From NCBI GenBank assembly GCA_964482585.1, contig CAYZYO010000068.1:1-13591 (forward strand): a stretch of 13,591 bases of DNA. Reading direction: 5' to 3'. The stretch is from CAYZYO01 sp964482585 (lineage in GTDB: Bacteria; Bacillota; Syntrophomonadia; Syntrophomonadales; Syntrophomonadaceae). Under the pieces are notes generated by a model. It had not been told where the DNA came from. It was given only the letters and a program-made list of their open reading frames with translations, and made no database searches. The translations under genes were made by a program, and so were the position numbers. Of the stretch, positions 1 to 6,967 are shown piece after piece; positions within the stretch are counted from its first letter, which is position 1, and each line of letters begins with the position of its first letter.

Positions 1-991
1 GGTTCTGGCTGTACAGCTCAAGATCCTGGCTGCTGTACATCATAACCGGCGAATAAAGCCGCCCCTGAGCCGCTAAGCCAATGTTATCCAGGATGTTTTC
101 AACAATTCCCTCGGTATCGATAGCATTGGCCACTGCCTTTCTGACATTCAAATCATCAAAAGGTGTCCTGGCACAGTTGAATTGAATAAAATCGGTGAAA
201 GTAGTCAGTTTTCTATATACAGTGATATCCGGATTTTCTCCCAGATGGTCAACATCACTCTCCGGTATCTTGATACTCATATCTACATCCCCTGAATCCA
301 GTGCCATAATCCGGGTAGAGGCTTCAGGAATTATCTTTAAGACAATCTGATCCAGTTTAATTTCATCACCCCAGTAATCTTCATTTTTATCAAGTACTAC
401 TTCCTGTCCTTTGCTGTAGCTGGCATATTTAAATGGTCCGCTTCCTATCGGCTCTTGAAATTCATCGGCAGAATCAATACTGCTGGGACTTACCACCGGC
501 CAGGCAATATGTGTCAGATAAGTGGGCAAGGGCATCGGTTTAACACAGGTAAATTTAACCGTATAATCATCAATTGCCTCAACCTTTTCAATCTGCAGTG
601 TTTTAACCGTAGTAACATAAGCCCGATCCCCATAAGAATATATGACTGCTTCCGATGTAAAGGGTGTCCCATCATGGAATTTTACATCTTTTCTCAGATT
701 GAAAATCCATACTTTACCGTTTTCCTGAGCTTCCCATGACTCCGCCAGGCCGGGTATTAAATTAAGGTCCTTATCAAGACGTACCAGAGTCTCATAGATC
801 TGTGACCAGACAAAACGAGCATCACCGTCAGGAAATTTCACTATATCCCAGGTATTGATGTCTGTACCGATGGCCACTTTCAGAACCTGCTCCTGTTCCT
901 CTGTCTGCCCCTGTTTGCCGCATCCTCCAAGTATAAGAACCGCACTCAAAACAATAAGTAAAAATACCATCCATTTATTTTTCTTCACCAT
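1..991 (-). CDS. ABC transporter substrate-binding lipoprotein, peptide/nickel family (3' end beyond window)
   Basis: This is the extracytoplasmic solute receptor of the importer encoded just upstream, partial: about 330 residues from the ATG at 991, open through the left edge. The N-terminus is a lipoprotein signal: basic MVKKNK, a hydrophobic stretch (about residues 8-21) and a lipobox ILGGC with the lipidated Cys at 24. The mature part has the typical start of the SBP_bac_5 family (DppA/OppA/NikA type): a 'GLAESWE' segment, 'LRKDVKFHDGTPFT' near residue 105-118, and 'VRKAVANAID' further on. The start is supported by AAGGGGAG about 6 nt upstream. It lies 37 bp after the methyltransferase stop and is the last operon gene seen. 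Members bind oligopeptides, dipeptides, metal chelates or opines; the ligand cannot be read from sequence. Confidence 0.95.
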   Translation of the reverse strand, partial: MVKKNKWMVFLLIVLSAVLILGGCGKQGQTEEQEQVLKVAIGTDINTWDIVKFPDGDARFVWSQIYETLVRLDKDLNLIPGLAESWEAQENGKVWIFNLRKDVKFHDGTPFTSEAVIYSYGDRAYVTTVKTLQIEKVEAIDDYTVKFTCVKPMPLPTYLTHIAWPVVSPSSIDSADEFQEPIGSGPFKYASYSKGQEVVLDKNEDYWGDEIKLDQIVLKIIPEASTRIMALDSGDVDMSIKIPESDVDHLGENPDITVYRKLTTFTDFIQFNCARTPFDDLNVRKAVANAIDTEGIVENILDNIGLAAQGRLYSPVMMYSSQDLELYSQN

Positions 992-1028
992 TAACACTCC
1001 CCTTATTTTATCAGACATTTTAGGCTGC

Positions 1029-2054
1029 TTATTTACGGGCGACCAGTATACCAGAAGCATTATCACCCACCGGCAGCATATCTTCTACCTCAAAACCTAT
1101 TTTCTCCAGCATCTCTATCGCTTCCCGATAAGTATATACATGAGAATCACTATTGCTGATTTTGCATTTTAGCGCAAATAGCGCTGCCCGTAGCGGTTTG
1201 GTCCTGGACTCATCCAGGAACCAGAGCTTGTAAAAAAGATATCCCCCTTTGCGCAGAGCATGGTAAACTTTAGCAAATACTTTTTCTTTCTGAGCCGGGA
1301 CTACCGGATGTAAAATATCAAATGCAAGTATAATATCCTGATTGCCAGGTAGTTCATCTTCATAGAAATTGCCAGGGCAAAAATCAACCTCCCCTCCGAA
1401 TACGTGCACATATTCTTCACTCACTCCCCTGACTTGAGGCAGGTCAAAAACAGTTATTTGCAGATCAGGCTTTTTCATTTGCAGGGCCATAGGAAACAGC
1501 CCATGTCCCCCACCTAGATCCAAAATATTTGTGGCCTCGGCAAAACCGGGATGACGACTGATCATCTCCACGGTATGAAAAATACTGTTATCACTGAGTA
1601 CTCTTTGGGCCATTGCTCTTACAAACGAAGCCTGGAAAATTACCTGGGGATTATGTTCTTCCCCCGTCGGATTTCCTTGCAGCCACGAGCCCATCATTGA
1701 CCAGGCACTGCCCTGCTTAATCGAAAACTGCATGTCCAGTAAATCACCCAGGAAAAAAGGATTGTCCCGGCACAAGTATGTTTTAGCCAGCGGTGTTATC
1801 CGGTACTGTTCCCCTTCTTTTACCGCCAGTTCCATTGCCGTCAGTGCATCAAGAAAGAACCTCGTCCTATCGGCCTGATAGCCCATTTTCTCCGCAATAT
1901 CCTCAATTTTTTGCGGCTCATCCGCCAGGCACTCAAATATACCTGTAGTAAATGCCTGATAGAGAAAATTGGCCTGCTGATATCCGCGCATCAGCCCTAA
2001 TAAATTTTTTCCCTCAACTTGCGGTTGAAATACAGTAAAATCTTTTGTTTCCAA
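1029..2054 (-). CDS. SAM-dependent O-methyltransferase-like enzyme (winged-helix dimerisation domain + class I MT)
   Basis: Predicted 341-aa methyltransferase of the Methyltransf_2 type (plant and antibiotic O-methyltransferases, acetylserotonin/hydroxyneurosporene methyltransferases). Residues about 25-95 form the helical/winged-helix dimerisation region. The SAM-binding motif I is ILDLGGGHG (177-185), the acidic ribose-binding residue is in VFDLP (Asp204), and a later motif reads FDILHPV, with a His at 249 where many O-methyltransferases have the catalytic His. I chose the TTG at 2054 because GAGGAGG lies 8 nt upstream; a longer reading from the TTG at 2081 would have that ribosome binding site inside the gene. 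It sits between an ATPase gene (27 bp upstream) and the binding-protein gene (37 bp downstream), so it is cotranscribed with the importer. It may modify the imported compound or make a ligand or chelator for it; that is inference, and the substrate is unknown. Confidence 0.9.
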   Translation of the reverse strand: METKDFTVFQPQVEGKNLLGLMRGYQQANFLYQAFTTGIFECLADEPQKIEDIAEKMGYQADRTRFFLDALTAMELAVKEGEQYRITPLAKTYLCRDNPFFLGDLLDMQFSIKQGSAWSMMGSWLQGNPTGEEHNPQVIFQASFVRAMAQRVLSDNSIFHTVEMISRHPGFAEATNILDLGGGHGLFPMALQMKKPDLQITVFDLPQVRGVSEEYVHVFGGEVDFCPGNFYEDELPGNQDIILAFDILHPVVPAQKEKVFAKVYHALRKGGYLFYKLWFLDESRTKPLRAALFALKCKISNSDSHVYTYREAIEMLEKIGFEVEDMLPVGDNASGILVARK

Positions 2055-2081
2055 GCATCTATCCTCCTCTACAAGCAACAA

Positions 2082-3011
2082 CTAAAGCAGCCAACAGGCT
2101 GTATAGTGTTCTGCTCCCGTTTCCCTTAAAACCGGTCTCTGCCTGCAGGCTGGTCCTGCCTGCGGACACTGGGAATAGTAATGACACCTGCTGGCATTAT
2201 CTATTTTTTCATCCTTCACCCATACTTGCTTTGCCGAAGGCTTCTCTAAAGAGGAAAAGGCCTCTACCAGCAAACGGCTGTATGGATGAAGCGGGTTTTG
2301 ACAAAGTTCCTCGGCCGGTGCACTCTCCACTATCTGCCCTTTATACATAACCGCAATACGGTCGCTCATCCAGCTTACTACCTCAATATCATGGGAAATG
2401 AACAAGAGTCCAATCCCATTTTCAACCTGGATCTGTTTAAGGATTCGCAATACCTGAGCCTGGACGGAAGCATCAAGCATCGAAGTGGGTTCATCAGCAA
2501 CAAGAAACTGTGGACTTAAAGAAAGGACGCGTGCCAGAACTACCCGTTGAATCTGCCCACCGCTCAGTTCATGCGGATAACGGGTCAGGTGTTCCTCACT
2601 TAATCCTACCTGCTGTAACAATTTCCGGCTCTTACTCTTCATTTCTTCCCGGCTTAAATTCTGTTTATGAATAAGCATCGGTTCAATCAGACTTTCATAG
2701 ATTTTCATCCTCGGGTTCAAAGCACTTTCCGGATGCTGAAAGATAATCTGCATCTTACCGCAGAATTCTTTCTTCATCCGTCCATTAGCTGTTAGAACCT
2801 CCTGTCCCTGGAAATAAACCTGGCCTGAAGAAGGCGGAATCAAACCGAGCATGGTCCTGGCCACAGTAGATTTGCCGGAGCCGCTCTCCCCTACCAAACC
2901 CAGGGTTTCCCCGGGTTTCACCGTAAAGCCAACTCCATCCAAAACCTTAAACTGCTTCCGATTGAAAACCCCTGCCGTATATTCTTTGCTGAGCTCCTCC
3001 ACTCTGATCAA
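2082..3011 (-). CDS. ABC transporter ATPase, DppF/OppF/NikE type
   Basis: Second ATP-hydrolysing subunit of the peptide/nickel-type importer, 309 aa, cytoplasmic. Visible motifs: Walker A GESGSGKST (41-49), Q-loop Gln92, signature LSGGQ (149-153), Walker B FLVADEP (169-175) with catalytic Glu174, D-loop SMLD, and switch His207. After about residue 225 comes the C-terminal oligopeptide/dipeptide ATPase extension with a cysteine-rich stretch (YSQCPQAGPACRQRP), typical of Dpp/Opp ATPases. The start is the TTG at 3011, with GTGAGGTG about 8 nt upstream. Its first 65 bp overlap the 3' end of the preceding ATPase gene in another frame, suggesting translational coupling. It forms a heterodimer with that subunit. 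Confidence 0.93.
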   Translation of the reverse strand: MIRVEELSKEYTAGVFNRKQFKVLDGVGFTVKPGETLGLVGESGSGKSTVARTMLGLIPPSSGQVYFQGQEVLTANGRMKKEFCGKMQIIFQHPESALNPRMKIYESLIEPMLIHKQNLSREEMKSKSRKLLQQVGLSEEHLTRYPHELSGGQIQRVVLARVLSLSPQFLVADEPTSMLDASVQAQVLRILKQIQVENGIGLLFISHDIEVVSWMSDRIAVMYKGQIVESAPAEELCQNPLHPYSRLLVEAFSSLEKPSAKQVWVKDEKIDNASRCHYYSQCPQAGPACRQRPVLRETGAEHYTACWLL

Positions 3012-3942
3012 CGTACATACACCTCACATGAACTCCGTCCACTTCCCTGTTTGTTACCGGCTGACACTTACATTTTTCATTTCCTACAGGACAACGTGAA
3101 TAGAACCTGCAGCCCGGGATGTCATCCAGTAAGGCGGGACTGTGTCCAGGTATAGGATATAAACCTCTCTCTGGCAATGAAGCCACCAGACCCTGCGTAT
3201 AAGGGTGTAAAGGATTGTTCAGCACTTGTTCAGCCGGACCTTTCTCCACTATTTCTCCGGAATACATCACCGCAATCTCGTCACATAGAGCGGCAGCCAC
3301 TTTGAGATCATGAGTAATCAGAAGCAAGGAAGCCCCGGTCTTCCTACTTAACTGGCGCAGGAGATCAACCACTTGAATCCGGTTCACGGCATCCAGCCCT
3401 TTAGTCGGTTCATCAGCGATCAAAAGTGACGGCTGCCCGCTTATGCTGATAGCAGCCAAAACTCTCTGCTTCATTCCTCCGCTCAACTGATGCGGGTATT
3501 CCGCGGACGTCCTGGCGGAATCCTTAAGGCCAAGTGATCTTAAGATATCCTGGGCTATTATCCTGGCTTTCTCTTTGACTATCCCCCGGTGTAATTGCAG
3601 CCCTTCCATAAGCTGTTCTCCTATACTCAACACAGGATTTAACGAAGTAGCCGGACTTTGAGGTAAAAACCCGATTTCACTTCCTCTTACCTTGCATATT
3701 TCTTTCTCTGCCAGACTAAGCAGATCCTGATTATTGTAAATAATTTGTCCATTAGTAACTGCGTTGCCCGGCAGCAGTCTTAAGACAGACATTCCCAGGA
3801 CAGATTTTCCACAGCCCGTCTCCCCGATGAGTCCCAGTGTCTGTCCTGGATTAATATCAAGGCTCACATTACTGCAGGCTTTAAGTTGTCCTTCCTCACA
3901 GTTGAAAATCGTGGTCAAATTACGGATGCTCAATAATGCCAT
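2947..3942 (-). CDS. ABC transporter ATPase, DppD/OppD/NikD type
   Basis: First ATPase of the importer, 331 aa. Walker A is GETGCGKS (40-47), Q-loop Gln95, signature LSGGMKQR (153-160), Walker B LLIADEP (173-179) and switch His211. The C-terminal oligopeptide-transport extension has the usual cysteine cluster (CRFYSRCP and following Cys). ATG start at 3942 with AGGGGG 7 nt upstream; 3 bp after the permease stop. The last 22 codons (starting MYVDQSGG) overlap the next ATPase gene and go beyond the usual end of the family after '...HVRC', so this tail may be non-essential read-on. Family membership is certain; the transported solute is not. Confidence 0.93.
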   Translation of the reverse strand: MALLSIRNLTTIFNCEEGQLKACSNVSLDINPGQTLGLIGETGCGKSVLGMSVLRLLPGNAVTNGQIIYNNQDLLSLAEKEICKVRGSEIGFLPQSPATSLNPVLSIGEQLMEGLQLHRGIVKEKARIIAQDILRSLGLKDSARTSAEYPHQLSGGMKQRVLAAISISGQPSLLIADEPTKGLDAVNRIQVVDLLRQLSRKTGASLLLITHDLKVAAALCDEIAVMYSGEIVEKGPAEQVLNNPLHPYTQGLVASLPERGLYPIPGHSPALLDDIPGCRFYSRCPVGNEKCKCQPVTNREVDGVHVRCMYVDQSGGAQQRIYGRGFQSEAV

Positions 3943-3945
3943 AAT

Positions 3946-4782
3946 TTACCCCCTATTCCATGCTTTATCTTTAAGCCTGGGATCAAGTAAATCACGTAAA
4001 CCGTCTCCCAAAAAATTAAAAGCCAATACCGTAACTAAAATTGCCAACCCCGGGAAAATAGTCAGATGAGGTGCTGTTTGCAAATATGTTTTACCATCAC
4101 TTAACATTGATCCCCAGACCGCCGTCGGAGGCTGAGCCCCCAGACCCAGGAAACTTAAACCTGCCGCAGCCAGGATGGCATAACCAATTCCGACACTGGC
4201 CAGGATAATAACCGGGGCAATTACATTCGGCAGCAAATGACGAAACATTATATATAAATCATTTGCTCCCAGCGACCGTGCGGTTTCGATATATTCTTTC
4301 TCTTTTTCAGTCAGGACCGTTCCCCGCACTACCCGAGCATAGCCCATCCATCCTACCAGGGCTAAAGCCAGCATAACATTGCCTATACCCGGACCGAGCA
4401 AACCCGCTACTACCAAAGCCAGAATCAGGCCGGGGAAGGCCAGGAAAATATCAACTATACGCATTATTATTTCATCTACCGCTCTGCCATAGTAACCGGC
4501 AGCCATACCAAGTACGACTCCAATGACAGCAGATACAGCTGTTACTGCAATACCTATCTCTAAAGATACCCTGGCTCCATAAATAATCCTGCTGAAAATA
4601 CAACGTCCAAATTCATCAGTTCCGCAGGGATAGTCAAGGCATGGCCCCTTGAGCGCCTGGCTCAAGCACTGCGTATTGGGATTATGAGGGGCCAGGACAG
4701 GCGCGAATATAGCGGCGCAAAGCAACAGCATTATAATAATCATTCCGATTAAGGTCAGTTTGTTCTTAAGAATGCTCATCAT
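3946..4782 (-). CDS. ABC transporter permease, DppC/OppC/NikC type
   Basis: Integral membrane subunit, 278 aa. It has an N-terminal membrane helix (about 9-30), the conserved periplasmic-side motif GTDEFGR..FSRIIYGAR (54-71, with Cys61 where most relatives have Asp), then five further hydrophobic segments of the BPD_transp_1 domain. The cytoplasmic EAA loop that contacts the ATPases is at about 166-186 (ETARSLGANDLYIMFRHLLP). Two adjacent ATG codons (4782 and 4779) are possible starts; GGA lies closer to the first at normal spacing. The gap to the upstream permease stop is only 2 bp, as expected for an operon. It pairs with the 4785-5729 permease to form the channel. Confidence 0.94.
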   Translation of the reverse strand: MMSILKNKLTLIGMIIIMLLLCAAIFAPVLAPHNPNTQCLSQALKGPCLDYPCGTDEFGRCIFSRIIYGARVSLEIGIAVTAVSAVIGVVLGMAAGYYGRAVDEIIMRIVDIFLAFPGLILALVVAGLLGPGIGNVMLALALVGWMGYARVVRGTVLTEKEKEYIETARSLGANDLYIMFRHLLPNVIAPVIILASVGIGYAILAAAGLSFLGLGAQPPTAVWGSMLSDGKTYLQTAPHLTIFPGLAILVTVLAFNFLGDGLRDLLDPRLKDKAWNRG

Positions 4783-4784
4783 CG

Positions 4785-5729
4785 CTATCCTTTCTTTTCA
4801 TAGCGAATCCTGGGATCAAGATATACATACAGAATATCCACCAGTAAATTTATTAGAACAAAGAAAACAGCAACCAATAGTACACAGGCCTGGATTAAGG
4901 CATAATCACGTGCAAATATGGAGTCAACCAGCAGCTTACCCAATCCGGGCCAGCCAAAAATAGATTCCACGATTACCGTACCTTCCAGAAGATGTCCCAA
5001 TTGGAGACCAATTACGGTTATTACAGGTATAAAAGCATTTTTAAAAGCATGCCGGGAAATAATATTTCCTTCCTGCAGCCCTTTCGCTCTGGCTGTCGTA
5101 ATATAATCCTGTTCAAGAACTTCCAGCATGCTGGAACGGATCAGCCTGGTACTGACAGCAGCCAGACCTGTACCTAATGTCACAGCCGGCAGAATAATAT
5201 GACGCAAATCTCCATACCCGAATACTGGCAGCCAGCCCAGGATCACTGAAAACAAGAGTATCAGAAGCAATGCCATCCAGAAATTAGGCATACTGGCTCC
5301 AAGTAAAGCTCCGGTTCTAGCCAGGTAATCAATCAATGAATTTTGTTTGGCCGCGGATATAATCCCGGCAGGTATGGCAATAAGCAAAGACACTATCAGG
5401 GAGGCCAGAGCCAGCATCAAGGTCGCGGGAGCCCGCACTATTATTTCCTGCAGCACCGGATCCCCGGTGACCAGAGAACATCCAAAATCCCCCTTCAGGG
5501 CATATGCCAGCCAGTGCATATATTGTATCCATACCGGGGCATCAAGTCCTTCGCTTATTCTGATATGTTCTACCTCTTCTACCGTAAGATTTTCCCAACC
5601 GTAGCGAGCCATGGCGATCATTTCCGCCGGGTCTCCGGGAGCAAGATTCATCAAAGCAAAAATCATTATCGTTACTCCCAGCACTACTATGAGCAGCAGC
5701 AGCAAACGTCTGCTTATATAGTTGAGCAT
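4785..5729 (-). CDS. ABC transporter permease, DppB/OppB/NikB type
   Basis: First gene of the importer operon, 314 aa, integral membrane. The N-terminus is the family's standard pattern: 'YISRRLLLLLIVVLGVT' as first membrane helix, then NLAPGDPA (28-35). The transmembrane core spans about 98-305, with the EAA loop at 209-235 (YITTARAKGLQEGNIISRHA). It ends in the usual LDPRIRYEKK. ATG start at 5729 with AAAGGAC 8 nt upstream. It is preceded by a long leader with possible attenuation structures (see 5915-5970). DppB, NikB and opine permeases look alike at this level, so the substrate is undecided. Confidence 0.95.
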   Translation of the reverse strand: MLNYISRRLLLLLIVVLGVTIMIFALMNLAPGDPAEMIAMARYGWENLTVEEVEHIRISEGLDAPVWIQYMHWLAYALKGDFGCSLVTGDPVLQEIIVRAPATLMLALASLIVSLLIAIPAGIISAAKQNSLIDYLARTGALLGASMPNFWMALLLILLFSVILGWLPVFGYGDLRHIILPAVTLGTGLAAVSTRLIRSSMLEVLEQDYITTARAKGLQEGNIISRHAFKNAFIPVITVIGLQLGHLLEGTVIVESIFGWPGLGKLLVDSIFARDYALIQACVLLVAVFFVLINLLVDILYVYLDPRIRYEKKG

Positions 5730-5914
5730 GAATTCAGTCCTTTACTAGCTCTTTCTTCTTCAAGCTTCTGCCTTTGTATTGTTCTTGCAGTATCCACTCT
5801 TAGTCTCATCCAAGGTAATCCTTGTCCGTGTTTTTCTATCGTTCTCTATAGCATTTTCAATGATCCAGGTACTAAAATACTTTTTCCATAATTGCATAAA
5901 AAAAGCACAACTAT
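5730..5914 (-). other. Untranslated leader of the importer operon; short unproven ORFs only
   Basis: No recognisable gene. Two overlapping minus-strand frames are open: one from the ATG at about 5898 giving 45 codons with no ribosome binding site, and one ending just inside the permease gene that contains MRLRVDTARTIQRQKLEEE, with AAGGA 9 nt before its ATG. Base composition here is less AT-rich than the next 350 bp, so a decayed gene tail is possible, but no family is recognised. Confidence 0.3.
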
Positions 5915-5945
5915 AAAAGTCTTCTCAAACCCGAGAAAAGACCTT
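5915..5945 (-). terminator. Attenuator-like terminator hairpin in importer leader
   Basis: On the minus strand AAGGTCTT(TT)CTC pairs with GAGAAGACTTT across a GGGTTT loop, and the 3' arm runs into TTTTATAG with a further T7 run 12 nt on. The 5' arm includes GGTC, which is also the 3' arm of the small hairpin at 5940-5952. The two structures therefore cannot form together, which is the layout of a transcription attenuator. No promoter is clearly visible upstream. Confidence 0.5.
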
Positions 5946-5970
5946 CATGGTCCTGCTTTACCTTCATGGC
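5940..5970 (-). promoter_or_regulatory. Twin hairpins / direct repeat in importer leader
   Basis: The 10-mer ACCTTCATGG (plus strand) occurs twice, 5941-5950 and 5960-5969, a 19-bp period. On the minus strand each copy forms a small hairpin with the same loop ATGAA: GACC/GGTC (5940-5952) and GCC/GGT (5960-5970). It could be a protein operator (tandem half-sites) or a small RNA sensor feeding the adjacent attenuator. The repeat is seen directly; the role is inferred. Confidence 0.45.
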
Positions 5971-6304
5971 TTTTATTTAAAATATTAAACTAATCAACAA
6001 ATACAACAAGTCCACACTAACATCAAGTTTAGACAGCTTCATACTATCTGATTTATTATTAATAATTTGGTATAATACAATTAATAAACATATATAATTA
6101 TTTGTTATGTTTATAATGTAATTAAAAATTACTATGTCGTCATAAGGTATTTTTATTTAATACGCTATACTGATATTTCATATTCAATACATTTTATCAA
6201 TAAGTTTTCCAAGATACTGCAAATATTACTTTCTTGCCTGCAAGGATATTTACAAAAGTTATGTAGTATTAATTACATCCTCTATCCAGAGCATAAAGAA
6301 AGAT
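5971..6304. other. AT-rich intergenic stretch without genes
   Basis: No coding signal on either strand. It contains a perfect 9-bp inverted repeat, ATAAACATA (6084-6092) with TATGTTTAT (6106-6114), and an extended -10-like TGGTATAAT on the plus strand near 6068-6076 without a clear -35. Nothing else can be supported. Confidence 0.5.
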
Positions 6305-6330
6305 TACCCGCTTACAGTTGTAAGCGGGTA
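6305..6330 (-). terminator. Strong 11-bp hairpin, possible end of the RNA-array transcript
   Basis: TACCCGCTTAC and GTAAGCGGGTA pair perfectly over an AGTT loop. On the minus strand it is followed by ATCTTTCTTT, a modest T-rich tail; on plus it is followed by GAAAAAG, which would not terminate. It lies downstream of the three-copy RNA array on the same strand. A second hairpin, AAAAGCT-GAAA-AGCTTTT, lies at 6352-6369 between them. Confidence 0.5.
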
Positions 6331-6442
6331 GAAAAAGATTGGGATTGTATGCAAAAGCTTTTCAGCTTTTCCCGCGATTCAACCATGGTATAAATAGAAC
6401 AATTATGCTGTAAATACTTATAGAAGAACTAAACGAAAAAAC

Positions 6443-6471
6443 GAGCCGTGTTTCCGGAAAAAGCACAGCCC
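6443..6471 (-). terminator. Intrinsic terminator after RNA repeat copy 1
   Basis: On the minus strand GGGCTGTG pairs with CACGGCTC (8 pairs including two G.U wobbles), followed by GTTTTTTCG. Read on plus, the wobbles become C.A mismatches and there is no T-tract, so it works only for minus-strand transcription. It begins 30 nt after copy 1, close to the 35-nt spacing of the other two copies but with a different sequence. Confidence 0.75.
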
Positions 6472-6501
6472 TTTATACTTATTTAGATAAGTATTACCTT
6501 G

Positions 6502-6593
6502 CTCCTTTCCAAATGTGGGAGGCACAGATATTTCTATCTATACCCATCGGCTCATTAACCTTAGTAAATTACCGTAGGTTAAAGAACTCGGAG
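6502..6593 (-). ncRNA. Structured RNA repeat, copy 1 (last in transcription order)
   Basis: Minus-strand 92-nt domain starting CTCCGAG and ending GGAAAGGAG, so CTCC and GGAG can close it. Inside are a long stem (ending GAGC after AGGTTAAT) and a 7-bp stem, ATAGATA/TATCTGT, capped by a GAAA tetraloop. It differs from copy 2 by one base in the single-stranded GCATTT region. A terminator hairpin at 6443-6471 follows. I do not recognise the RNA class; a riboswitch aptamer or small-RNA body would both fit. Confidence 0.65.
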
Positions 6594-6623
6594 ATTCTTA
6601 TTAAATTAAAGCAAAAATAAAAT

Positions 6624-6644
6624 CGTATCCCGAAAAGGGATACG
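6624..6644 (-). terminator. Intrinsic terminator after RNA repeat copy 2
   Basis: Perfect 8-bp stem CGTATCCC/GGGATACG with a 5-nt loop, followed on the minus strand by ATTTTATTTTTG. It starts 35 nt after the copy ends. No T-tract exists on the plus side. Confidence 0.75.
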
Positions 6645-6679
6645 GATAATAAACCTATGTGAATATAAGTCTATATGTA

Positions 6680-6771
6680 CTCCTTTCCAAATGCGGGAGG
6701 CACAGATATTTCTATCTATACCCATCGGCTCATTAACCTTAGTAAATTACCGTAGGTTAAAGAACTCGGAG
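6680..6771 (-). ncRNA. Structured RNA repeat, copy 2 (middle)
   Basis: Same 92-nt domain as copy 1, with one base different. Predicted minus-strand fold: closing stem CTCC/GGAG, a long stem with GTTC..AACCT against AGGTTAA..GAGC, and the GAAA-capped stem. The segments CGATGGG and GCCTCCCGCATTTGG linking the helices are conserved in all three copies except the one base noted for copy 1, which is what a ligand-binding or protein-binding core would look like. A terminator follows at 6624-6644. Confidence 0.65.
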
Positions 6772-6801
6772 ATTCTTATTAAATTAAAACAAAAATAAAA
6801 T

Positions 6802-6822
6802 CGTATCCCGAAAAGGAATACG
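6802..6822 (-). terminator. Intrinsic terminator after RNA repeat copy 3
   Basis: On minus, CGTATTCC pairs with GGGATACG (one U.G wobble) over TTTTC, followed by ATTTTATTTTTG. The single base that differs from the copy-2 terminator keeps pairing only on the minus strand; on plus it would be an A.C mismatch. It starts 35 nt after copy 3. Confidence 0.75.
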
Positions 6823-6857
6823 AATAATAAACTTATTTCACTATAAGTATTAGTGTA

Positions 6858-6949
6858 CTCCTTTCCAAATGCGGGAGGCACAGACATTTCTGTCTATACC
6901 CATCGGCTCATTAACCTTGGTTTACAACTTTAGGCTAATGAACTCGGAG
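6858..6949 (-). ncRNA. Structured RNA repeat, copy 3 (first in transcription order)
   Basis: The most informative copy. The long stem is GTTCATTAGCCT against AGGTTAATGAGC, 12 continuous pairs with two G.U wobbles on the minus strand. The second stem is ATAGACA/TGTCTGT with a GAAA loop. Compared with copies 1-2, one T-A pair in the second stem has become C-G (both bases changed) and an A-T pair in the long stem has become G.U, while the hairpin loop has changed freely. This supports a selected minus-strand RNA fold. A promoter-like sequence ends about 18 nt before it. Confidence 0.68.
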
Positions 6950-6967
6950 CTTTATCCAATTTTATAT

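Larger units (their letters stand above)
6502..6949 (-). repeat. Tandem array: three copies of a 92-nt structured element at exact 178-bp period
   Basis: Copies at 6502-6593, 6680-6771 and 6858-6949 begin exactly 178 bp apart. Copies 1 and 2 differ at one base in 92; copy 3 differs mainly in one loop and at paired positions. The spacers carry an AT-rich hairpin and then a GC-containing terminator hairpin. The two spacers share the terminator and T-rich part almost exactly, while the segment next to the 3' end of the element has diverged. The array lies in the 1.5-kb gap between glmM and the importer operon. The period and conservation are far from CRISPR dimensions, and there is no coding frame in the copies. 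Confidence 0.92.

Noticed and set aside
455..739. 94-codon plus-strand frame
   Set aside because: Antisense shadow of the substrate-binding lipoprotein gene, which is open through the left edge.
5343..5891. 182-codon plus-strand open frame
   Set aside because: Antisense to the first permease gene, with no ribosome site and no recognisable domain; the minus-strand permease is clear.
6502..6949. CRISPR array
   Set aside because: Only three repeats of 92 nt at 178-bp period, with related rather than unique spacers, and no cas genes.
6502..6949. Known riboswitch classes (c-di-GMP, c-di-AMP, THF, cobalamin, NiCo, fluoride, glycine, SAM)
   Set aside because: I compared conserved cores from memory and found no match; a molybdenum/tungsten-cofactor RNA could not be excluded without a covariance search.
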